From Ipomoea triloba (lineage: Eukaryota; Streptophyta; Magnoliopsida; Solanales; Convolvulaceae), in contig NC_044930.1 in assembly GCF_003576645.1 (NCBI RefSeq), positions 23,017,839 to 23,081,838 on the forward strand: a stretch of 64,000 nucleotides of DNA. The letters run 5' to 3'. The notes under the pieces were generated by a model, which saw only the letters and a program-made list of their open reading frames with translations, did not search any database and was not told where the DNA came from. A program made the position numbers and the translations under genes. This document shows positions 33,498 through 42,853 of the stretch, piece after piece (position 1 is the stretch's first letter; each line of letters begins with the position of its first letter).

Positions 33498-35025
33498 TTA
33501 TTGTAAAGAGAAAATAAACTCTCCTTTAACATTTTTAAACTCCATAGAATCAGGCCCATATAATTTTTTGTAACTCCAATCAACAAACTGAATCTTGTAA
33601 CGAGGATTCAATATCACAACTATAGCTAAAATCAAGTTAAATGCAAACCAATGCTTCTCAAATTTAGCAAACATTTGGACAATCATATTTCTCAAACACA
33701 ATTCATCCTCATCATTCTTTTGTTCTTCTGAAGTTAAGTGTGCCTTGAATATAACAGGAAAATACAAGTTTGTTGTTGGATACTTGGTTGCAAAAAACAC
33801 ACAAGTAATCTCATAAAAAAACTCCCAAGAACTTACTAAGCTTCTCAATTCTATCCCACTCATTTTTAGATAGACCATGCTTATAATTTGAATCACTAAT
33901 TTTCAAGTGCGAAAAAGTCATCCAAAAGTAAAGTGCACTTTATAGCATAAGATAAGATATGTAGAGTTCCACCTAGTTGGAACATTTTGCCTTAAACTTT
34001 TTTTTGTATTCAAATTCACTACACTCACGCATTCAAGAAATGTTTGTTTTCTAACTTGAGAACCTTTCACATACTTAACGATTTTCCTTACTTTTTTAAC
34101 AACATTATCAATTTCCTTCAACCCTTCTTGTACAATTAAAGTAAGAATATGAGCACAACATCTAAGAAGAAAGTATTTACCGTCATCTAAAAGCACATTT
34201 CTTGCATTCAACTACACTTGTAAATAATTAACAAAAGTATTATTGGCATAAGCATTATCCAATGCCACAACAAACAACTTACTCTCAATTTCGCAATCAG
34301 CTAGTAAATCATACACCTTTTCGCTTAATGCAATACCATTATGTGGAGGTGGCATATAAGAAAGATTCAAGATTCTTTTTTTGCAAAACCCAATTTCTAT
34401 CAATAAAATGAACAGTAAGACATATATACCCATCAGTATTAACAGAAGTCCACAAGTCTGAAGTCAAACTAACCCTACCATGTGTTTCATCAAGCATGAA
34501 TTTTATTTTATTCTTTTCTCTTTGGTGCAATTTAACCATATCAGTTTTAGCAATATTCATAGAAATAGTACGCACATCATCCTTCAAGTAAGAGAAAACA
34601 ATTCGAAAACCACCATATTCCACAAAAGATAATGGCATATTATGCATAACAATTGCATATATTAGTAACTCTCGGAACTTTTTTTTTCATTGAGTTTGCT
34701 AAATCTCATTGACATAGATTCATGATTACCATCGATAAGCATTTGACCTATGTCACATGTGTTTTTCTTAACACAATTTATAGTATAACGTTTTATATTA
34801 CATGTCACATACTTGCTATCATTGATTAGAACTTCACAATATTCGCAGTTTGCTTTGATTACATACTCACCATTTGTATTCTTGGTGACCAAACAAACAA
34901 AATGATCTCAACTTCCTTTTGCCTTTCACGGGCTTTTGTGGATCTTTTAGTTCTTCTTCAACTTCTACACAATCATCTGGACATTCAATTTCAACATTCT
35001 TATGGGTAATATCTCCACTTTCCAT
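33498..35025 (-). pseudogene. hAT-family transposase remnant (BED zinc finger type)
   Basis: Fragments in shifting frames on the - strand follow the order of RICESLEEPER/hAT transposases. They are a start (MESGDITHKNVEIECP), a BED-like finger (CEYCEVLINDSKYVTC, with the expected His apparently replaced in NIKRYTINC), VSLTSDLWTSVNTDGYICLT, ALDNAYANNTFVNYL, LRCCAHILTLIVQEGL, VPTRWNSTYL and AIVVILNPRYK. Several frameshifts and stops break it, and the C-terminal dimerisation domain is not present. Non-functional. hAT terminal repeats were not identified. Confidence 0.85.
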
Positions 35026-35120
35026 TGCCAAAGACCTTATGGTCAAGCGGCATGAGCTGACTCTCCCAAATGGGAGGTCATGAGTTTAAGTCTCAGTCGG
35101 GGCGATATTGACTTGTTTTT
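35026..35120 (+). repeat. tRNA-derived SINE-like copy
   Basis: aaagaccttatggtcaagcg (box A-like) and gaggtcatgagtttaagtct (box B-like), then a T-rich tail. Related to copies at 59,983 and 61,697. Confidence 0.6.
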
Positions 35121-36440
35121 TTTGAAAAATAAGAGAAAAATGATGTAGTTTATTTTGGATCAATATGGATAGATCAATAGTTGAGAGTTGTTGAAAAATA
35201 AGAGAAAAAATGATGTAGTTTATTTTATAAACTTAAAAGTCGTAATATTATAAAATTAACCACGTATTTTTTTTTACTAAAACTCTCAACCATTGATGAA
35301 CTTTGATGAACAACTGAGATAGTTCTCACTTTTTATTGGAGGACCCAATTCTTATTTGATCATGCCCATACACAAATACATGCGTTCAATTGAGAACATG
35401 GTATCTTGTTAGAAGTGAAGACTTATCACAACCACTCATCAGATTCATCAATGATTGATGATTTTAGTACAAAATGGTCAACTTTACAATTACTGCAAAC
35501 TTTTAAGTTTGCAATATTTATAAAATTGACCTTATCTATTTTGCCCTTATTACTTTAGCAATCATCAATTGTTGATCTATGCAAATAGATGGATCATATT
35601 AGTTCTCACTTTTTACTTTGGGGAATTTGTTCAAGTATGTGTGTGTTTGTGGGCTTGTGTTCAAGTGAGAATCATTCATTAGGTGAAAACTATGAACTAT
35701 TACATAAATGAACATAATCTATTACATGAATACACACAATCTAATATTCTAAGCATACAATACACAGAATTTATCATGGAATAAATTATATACATCCATG
35801 TTAATTCTCATGTTCTCACCTCAAGAGTAGTTCTCAAATTAATATACATGTGTGCAAAGGAGCAACTTGATTTAGATGAATTTTTCGGATCCTTTTGAGG
35901 ATTGGCACTACTCTCTCGACCTCAAAGGTGGTGCATCCTTGGCCCCTCAACACTCACTATTTTCTTTTTAAAAAAGCACAACAAAACATTCAAAAGTAGA
36001 TGTTAATGATTGATGATTCATTTTTTTTATAAAGATTGATGATTCATTTGATTACATTAGTGTAGCAAATAATTCTTCCAACTCCACGTATCATTATTAT
36101 AATAATATAATCAGTTTTATTTTATTTGTTAAATTGTTAGCCACTTGATGAAGATTTATTTAATATATTTATAATATATTTTTATATAATTAATTTACCG
36201 TATTTAAAAAATTATTAACCACAAAAGTCATGTTTATTTAGTTATGAAAGCATTTAAAAATTAACTAATCTAGATTAAAAAATAAAAAGCATAACCATTA
36301 AATAATGAACATATTTGTGTGCATATATAAAATTGGGATCAAATGAGAAAAATCTCCCAAGGGTGAACTTCATAAAATATGATATGTGCATCGTAGGATG
36401 TTCAAAAACTAAATATTAATGAAACGGCAGAAAAAAAAAA
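35121..36440. other. AT-rich intergenic DNA
   Basis: No gene was found. Some related short phrases recur (gttctcactttttat, gttgatctatgcaaatagat), suggesting decayed repeats, but no element can be bounded. Confidence 0.5.
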
Positions 36441-36665
36441 TGGTGGCATTTATGTAATTTTTCTGTAATTCCGATTGTACATTTGAAAATGATTGGTTTG
36501 GGAGATTGTTATCATGTGAGCCCGTGTCACGACGAACGTTCACTTGGTCTCAATGGTGGCATTTATGTAATTTTTCTGTAATTCCGATTGTACATTTGAA
36601 AATGATTGGTTTGGGAGATTGTTATCATGTGAACCCGTGTCACGACGAACGTTCACTTGGTCATT
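36441..36665. repeat. 113-bp tandem duplication
   Basis: tggtggcatttatgtaattt at 36,441 recurs at 36,554 and the following ~108 bp are repeated with one or two differences (gtgagcccg against gtgaacccg). A recent local duplication of non-coding DNA. Confidence 0.92.
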
Positions 36666-36852
36666 AGGAGATTGACTTTTTAAATAAATTTTGTAGCCAA
36701 TTATATTAATTATTATAAAGTTAGTCTATTTACAGTTAATTGGGTCACTATAGTACAGAAAGATGCATGCAATTTGATTCAGCAAACCTACGACCATACA
36801 GCCCATTAAAAAGAAAAATATGGTATGCTGTTGGTAGGCATCAAGTAGGCAA

Positions 36853-37102
36853 ATTATTGCATGGACCATGGTTCACACAGCTGTGTGGATCAAAAATAAA
36901 AAGTACATTATTTTTGTACTAAAGGTACATTATTTTTGTACTGAAGGTACATTATTTGATATATAATATCAAATAATGTACCTTCAGTACAAAAATAATG
37001 TACCCTAAAATAATGTACCTACAGTACAAAAATAATGTACTTTCAGTATAAAAATAATGTACTTTTTATTTTTGGTCCACACAGCATGATCCATGCAATA
37101 AT
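36853..37102. mobile_element. 250-bp foldback MITE
   Basis: Ends attattgcatgga and tccatgcaataat are inverted repeats, and almost the whole element folds on itself around gatatataatatc (about 36,958-36,970). Each arm holds several copies of gtacattatttttgtact, so arms are internally repetitive. No coding capacity; class not assigned. Confidence 0.75.
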
Positions 37103-37350
37103 GATTGCATCAAGTAGTCCTAGGCCTTTGCATCTGTTGCCTTTGGACGGTTTGGATTTTCAGATGTCCAATTCACTCGGATTTCAGTTTAACAATTTAA
37201 AATCAACCCTTTAAAAAATGTTTCAAAACCATCGGATTTATAATATTTTGGATCTAATCGAATTGGAAAATAAATACTTGATGGTTTTTAATGGATCATA
37301 CCCACTATAAAACTAAGTTAATGCATAAAAAATAGGAAGGAAAAATATTA

Positions 37351-37359
37351 TTAAATTTA
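37351..37359. repeat. Target-site duplication of the Pack-MULE (left)
   Basis: ttaaattta, matching ttaaatcta at 38,810-38,818 in 8 of 9 positions. A 9-bp duplication is the MULE standard. Confidence 0.75.
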
Positions 37360-37639
37360 GGAATAAGGGCCAAATTGGCCATTGAACGTAACGCGAAAGT
37401 GCAATAAGGTCACTCGATCAAAAAAACGTGCAATTACGTTACTAAACAGCGCAAATATCTCCGAATTCACCTGCTAGCCGGTTTCCACACCTTCTTTCCG
37501 GTTGTCCGTTGACATGGTTGATTACTTGGCATCGATTGCTGACCTGGCTGATGACCTAGTTAGTGAGTTGAGCAAAACAACATAAAATAGGTTGTCCATT
37601 GTTTTTCTTTCTTCCCAATTTTCTTATGGTCTGCTGTGG

Positions 37640-37975
37640 ATGGGCCAATTTGCTTCCACTGCCGTCGGATCTCAAAATCACAGCCACCAGAAAAAATCCG
37701 GCTCTACAGCTATGGTTACGTCGATGCAGGGCACTGAAAAATCTGTGATTTTCCAGTCTCTTAACTCTGGCGACCGTAAGCGGTGCTCCCTCATGTGCTG
37801 TCGGTGGCTCCAGATCGAAGGACAGAGTTGGCACCGTCTCTCGCTGCGCGCTCAGACGGAGCTCGCCACTGCGATTCCTTCAATTTTTTCTCGATTCGAT
37901 TCGATCACGAAGCTCGCGTTGAAATGTGACCGCAGATCTGTAAGTATCGGAGGCACTGCATTTCATTGAGTGTCC
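37640..37975 (+). pseudogene. Captured F-box (SKIP2/VFB-like) gene fragment
   Basis: From an ATG (MGQFASTAVGSQ) through part of the F-box (IFQSLNSGDRKRCSLMCCRW) into LSLRAQTELATAIPSIFSRF and DSITKLALKCDRRSVSIG. This matches the N-terminus of plant VIER F-box/SKIP2 proteins, E3 ubiquitin ligase adaptors. The start of the F-box is deleted (the code jumps to KSVIFQSL), and after SIG the frame shifts at the edge of the next captured piece. Not functional. Confidence 0.8.
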
Positions 37976-38222
37976 GCCACCAGCTTCCCTCACGTCATCC
38001 TCACCGCCGCCTCTTTTCACGAAGATCGGCCTCTTGTACCGCATTGACCAGTCAATTTACAGATCTAACTCTCAGCTCGTTTCAATTAGTGCTAATGTGA
38101 TTTGTTAATTAATTTGATTTGTTGTTAATTGGGAGAGAGGCAAGGGCAGTGTACAATGGAGGTCAAGCTTTGGGGCTCACGTTCTGGACACCAATATGCA
38201 GAGACCCCAGATGGGGGAGAGG
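37976..38222 (+). pseudogene. Captured GH3 beta-xylosidase gene fragment
   Basis: Reads ATSFPHVILTAASFHED, then with a frameshift LLYRIDQ, a non-coding (intron-like) stretch, then from 38,128 [12 protein letters not shown] and [10 protein letters not shown] ... CRDPRWGRG. These are consecutive conserved blocks of plant GH3 beta-D-xylosidase/arabinofuranosidase (the block between FWTP and RDPRWGRG is shortened by a few residues). Retained intron-like sequence indicates capture of genomic DNA. The [12 protein letters not shown] part is repeated at 38,281. Confidence 0.78.
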
Positions 38223-38280
38223 TTTGTTTTCTTCTTCAAGTAATTAATTTTATTTGTTGTTAACTACTGTACTGAAGGTG

Positions 38281-38475
38281 ATTGGGAGAGAGGCAAGGGC
38301 GGTGTACAATGGAGGTCTGTACTCATCGGACCAATCCGACCTCACTCCTGAAAACAGTCGATAAGGTTCTTGAGGATGTTCGCCCTTATCTCATCGCCGA
38401 CGGTGGAAATGTTGATGCAGTGTTTTTCGAGAACAACACCGTTTCTCTCCAGCTTCAAGATCCTTTCATGCGTTA
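38281..38475 (+). pseudogene. Second GH3 piece fused to an NFU (NifU-like) fragment
   Basis: 38,281-38,317 repeats the GH3 block [12 protein letters not shown] (153 bases after the first copy). It is followed directly by NFU-type sequence: LYSSDQSDLTPEN, then, after an apparent single-base insertion near 38,355, VDKVLEDVRPYLIADGGNVD and TVSLQLQ. This is the NifU C-terminal Fe-S scaffold domain start, as in chloroplast NFU1-3. The fragment ends before the CxxC cluster-binding motif, so it cannot bind iron-sulfur clusters. Confidence 0.8.
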
Positions 38476-38818
38476 TCTATCTCTCCTCTTCATTCTTCAA
38501 TTTTCTTTTTTGGTCTGCCAACTATAAAATTGAATCATTTCTCACATCCATATTCCTCTTATTCGTTATTCTACATTTGGATTAGTGTTCTTACACGCTA
38601 GAAGCAACAAAAACTAAGGAAAATAAACAAAAACAATTACTAATGCCAAGTAATCAGCCAGACAACCGGAAAGAAGGCATGGAAATCGGCTAGCAGGTGA
38701 ATTCGAAGGGATTTGCCATGTTTAGTGCGAAATTGCATTTTTTTTTTTTTGTCGAGTGGCCTGATTGCACTTTCGCGTTACGTTCAGGGACCAATTTGGC
38801 CCTTATTCCTTAAATCTA

Positions 38819-40913
38819 TAAAATCCAAATCTCTTCTAATGTATTTGGGCTACAATCGAATAAATAATTTAATGAATTAATACATGCCCAAATAATCCGA
38901 CATACTGGTGCAACCTACGAGCTAATTGACCTATTGGAAAGCTAGTTGGAGTTTGCAAACCAACAAGGTAGATTAGGAATGATAATGACAAGCGAGAGAA
39001 GTGAAGTGAAAGTCTTGACCCAAATGGTGATGGCGATGCCTGAAATGGAAAAAACCTACCCTTTTATACTATGTCTCCAAGCGAAGACTCAGGGAGAGCC
39101 AGTAGATCGGGATGTCCAACAACACATCCCCTGGTACTGTTCAAGGATTGCCTCCTCTTTTTTTCTCAAATATGGAAAATGATCAATTTATAGTGGAGAA
39201 TAAGGGTTTTGGTGCACTGACAACGCACATGCACTAGCTGCGCAGGGGCGTGCCACTGCCCGTGCATGAGTTTGCCTCAACGCAATGATCTCCGACTTGC
39301 TCCTTTTTTTCGCCTAGTTTTTTCAGTTGTTTCTGTGTGCTCATTTTGCTTCTTTTCACTGCATTTTCGCTCTATTTTTATTGATTTTTGCTTCCTTTTA
39401 CTTTTTCCTCTCCCTCAAATGTACATTTGAGCGAAACTGAGCATACAACTTATCTTTTAGCTTAGGAACCCAATAAGTTTCTTTGAAATGTGCACAAAAA
39501 TGGGTTAAGAATGGGGTAAAATATCTACTATACTAACGAGAGCCAAAGAAAGTTAGGCCTATAATGGGTAGAAAAAATGACGGTCAAATTATTAAATCGA
39601 ATGGATGGTTCAAATTGTTTAGATTTATATTTTTACTTGAGATTTCCTAATTTATCCTTAATTATATGATTATCCGTTAAATATCATCTTTTACGTTAAT
39701 ATTCCGTTAACTTTTAACTTACCCACTAATTTTTATAAGTAAGGTCTTAACTTCGAACCTCATCACACTCAAAGTTGACATAATTGTTGAACATATACTA
39801 CGAATATGTTATAATTTTATTAAATTAAATAAATTAGTAGTTACAACAAAAAAATAATACATATGCATTTCTTTAATTTATAATTCGATGTCTACAATGT
39901 CTTTATTCAAAAAAAATATTCATTATCAAAAAATTTTAAAAGGGGTATAATTTCATTACTTATATTGTCTATGTTTTCTACAATACAAAGATTCATTTCC
40001 TTCAAATTTAGTAATTAATTATATTCACTACATTGTTCATTGTTTTTTTTTTACACTATCTTGTAATTAAATATTAAAAGTTATACTAAAAAATAATGTT
40101 ATACATTTATTTACCAAGTATTATGTTAATAACATGGAAAAATTTAAAAAAAAAAACAGTTTGAAGTCAATCATATTAACCACTTATGGAGGATTTGTTG
40201 ACAAAAAAGACATTCAAATAATCCAATAAATTGATTTAAAACTTATTATTAAAAATGTATGTAGGGCAATAGAACATTGCGATACACTTGATGAATTGAA
40301 AAGATGCTGAGACTACAACATATTGGAATCAATCTTTCAAATTCAGAAAAAGAATAAATTTGAAAAATAGCTAGTGTTGCAGCATTCATTAATCTTGTAT
40401 GTAAAATATTTATTGTGCATTCTTTAAATATATTAGAACTAATATAAAATTACAATTCATTTCATTTTCTACACAACTTGTTTGGATTAAAGACAAAATC
40501 AACATCGATCTTGACAACAAAAATAATTGGTATATAGGATGTAGCCACTGTTTGAAAATGTTTATGCACAAAGTGACAAACTATTTAACTGCATGCATTG
40601 TGATGAAAAGACAGCAGTGAGTACTCCAATATTAGTATCAAATCAACAAAAAGAAAATTTAAAACACACACACACACACACATAAAATCAAGTACTATAC
40701 TCATTCATACTAATTCAAAAAATATGAACTTCAAAATAAACATGTGCAAAATGGATGTAGAAACTGTTGATGAAACTAGACATATTGCAACATTAGTATT
40801 CGGACTACCTGCAAAGCTATTCTTGTTACTATCAAGTAAACAAGTTATGAAATTAGAACAAAATGTACTACTCATTAACTTTATACAAATATAATAAATA
40901 TTACTACATCCAT
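38819..40913. other. Intergenic DNA without recognised genes
   Basis: AT-rich; contains (AC)n at 40,665-40,682. A short open frame at 38,946-39,182 has no recognisable domain. The stretch around 39,200-39,480 (gtgcactgacaacgcacatg, cccgtgcatgag, T-rich) has LTR-remnant character, but no ends were found. Confidence 0.45.
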
Positions 40914-41161
40914 CCCATTTTGGTTGTCTGATTCGTTTAACGAGACTTGACTGAAGTTATTTTTAATCCAATTTTTCATAATATTAAGTTTAGCATTAAT
41001 ATATAAAATTTATATATTTAGAAACTACATTAAAAGTACTATTAAACACAAAAAACTAAATTTAAAAATAATAAAAAATTACTAAAGAAAATAAACAATG
41101 AAAAAAGAGTTAGTTTGACCAATGAATATTAAATAGGACATGTAAAATGGGACGGAGGGAG
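40914..41161. mobile_element. Stowaway-like MITE (248 bp)
   Basis: Ends ctacatccatcccattttg and aaaatgggacggagggag are the typical ctccctccgtccca-type inverted repeats, flanked by TA. A second copy of the same family is at 52,946-53,202. Confidence 0.85.
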
Positions 41162-41163
41162 TA

Positions 41164-42580
41164 ATATTTTGCTCAATATTTTCACATGAGAATGTACGAC
41201 ACACATTTCACAGCACATGAAACAAGTAGGGGGGAAAACTACTCCAATATAATCTTGCATTGATATAGTTTAAAGTACTTATTTAAAAATAAACATTGTG
41301 CATTATCCCAATCGCGTGAAAAACTAGTAATATAAAATAAGAGTCATCATGCACTTCTACACCATAAGCTTTATTCCTTGGCACACTTTAGCCCCAAAAT
41401 TTTTCCCCTCCTTTATTTTATACCTAAGTATTTGTCATTTTATACCTAAGTATTTGTCATTCAAGCCTTTCATGAACCTAATGACCCATTCTCATGAAAT
41501 TGTAGCATCTTAGCTAATGCTATGCATGAACACATGCATAGTGGTAAAGGTCTGATGATTTGCATCTCATCCCAAATAATTTTGAGTTGTGTGTTGTATT
41601 GAGTTACAGTTTGTGAAGCTTGTTTTATCGCATTGATCTCATCTTGCAAGTCTAAACATCTAAGTGCATCTCCTTATGAGAATCGATCATTCAAATTGCT
41701 TCGCATTTCAACAACATAATTGATCTACATAATGCTTTGAGCAATTTATGGTGACACCGGACAACCCATTAACAAATAATATTATTACACCTTTGCCACG
41801 CAACATAGAGATGATCAAATTCTTGATGAATCAGGACAGTGCCGTCAACGAGATTCCACTTATTCTTGGAGCTTAATACCATTTTCATGGCTCTAAACTA
41901 TATGTGATAATTCAATTCGGCGAGAGGTGGATTAACAAGCATGAGGCCATGAGTTTCACTGCTGTGAAGATAACAAGGAATACTTGGATCTTCAATCTTG
42001 GAAATTGGTGGTGGATGATGGATAGGAGCATTTTGAACAACCTCCGTCACTGTTCTTCCTGTGTTAGAAGTTTCGGCGGTTACGTGAATCCGTGATAGCA
42101 GCTTAGTAGTCTTACAAAGCATACATGTTCATGGTAGCATACTAGCAGACAAAGGAAATAGAGAAAATTACTTAATCCCAAAACTTGTTTAACATATATA
42201 TATATATATATATATAAAAGAGCATGATTGAAGCCAATCTTTGTATTCTTTAGTAGAAAATTACTTATTCAAAAACTTGTTTAACATCTTAAGGTACTTC
42301 ATAAATACAGAGTATTATATAAGAAAAAATTTTCAAATGTTCTGTTACATTGGAAGAATTGAAGAATATTATTATTTTTAAAATTTAGAGTTTGAACTTT
42401 TTATTTATTTATTTTGTCATACCTTGTACATCAAAATTTATTTATTTTGTATTTTAAAATTTACGATAATATATATATATTGAAAAAAATTATAATAATA
42501 CCTTTTAAAAAAAAAAAAAAAACTTGGTCTGATTCTGCTCCTTGTGGGTTGGACTAATTTGGTCTTAGGCCCTTTCACTA
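41164..42580. other. Intergenic DNA without recognised genes
   Basis: AT-rich. Contains a direct 20-bp duplication (atacctaagtatttgtcatt, near 41,421-41,460), a (TA)n tract at about 42,188-42,216 and an A-run before the Alfin-like promoter. No convincing reading frame. Confidence 0.5.
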
Positions 42581-42630
42581 ATGTTTATTTCACAGTGGCC
42601 CAAAATTAAAGTCCGGACTTTTCCCAATCT

Positions 42631-42637
42631 TATAAAA
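42631..42637 (+). promoter_or_regulatory. TATA box of the Alfin-like gene
   Basis: TATAAAA 223 bases before the ATG. It is followed by a CT-rich leader (tctctactctttctctctcc), common in plant 5' untranslated regions, and a GGC repeat just before the start. Confidence 0.55.
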
Positions 42638-42853
42638 TCCACTTTATTATTCCTCTTCAAATCCCTCGCCCTCATCTTACCACCCTGCCCTGCGTCTTCT
42701 CTTTCCATTTCCAAAAATTTCGTTTTCTCTTTCCCTCCCAAAATCGCCAAAATCCACTCTTTTTTGTCTGCTCTCTACTCTTTCTCTCTCCTATCGTGTA
42801 TACGCAGCAAGAGCTGGCTGCTGAAGCTGCGGCGGCGGCGGCGGAGGACAGAA

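Larger units (their letters stand above)
37360..38809. mobile_element. Pack-MULE carrying fragments of three host genes
   Basis: Terminal inverted repeats of roughly 190 bp: the left arm starts ggaataagggccaaattgg and the right arm ends ccaatttggcccttattcc, with pairing through aacgtaacgcgaaagtgcaa, gaattcacctgctagccg and tctttccggttgtc to tgattacttggcat. Flanked by an imperfect 9-bp duplication. There is no transposase. The ~1.06-kb interior is made of exon (and some intron) pieces of an F-box gene, a GH3 beta-xylosidase gene and an NFU gene, all on the + strand. It must have been moved by a MULE transposase supplied elsewhere. Confidence 0.88.
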
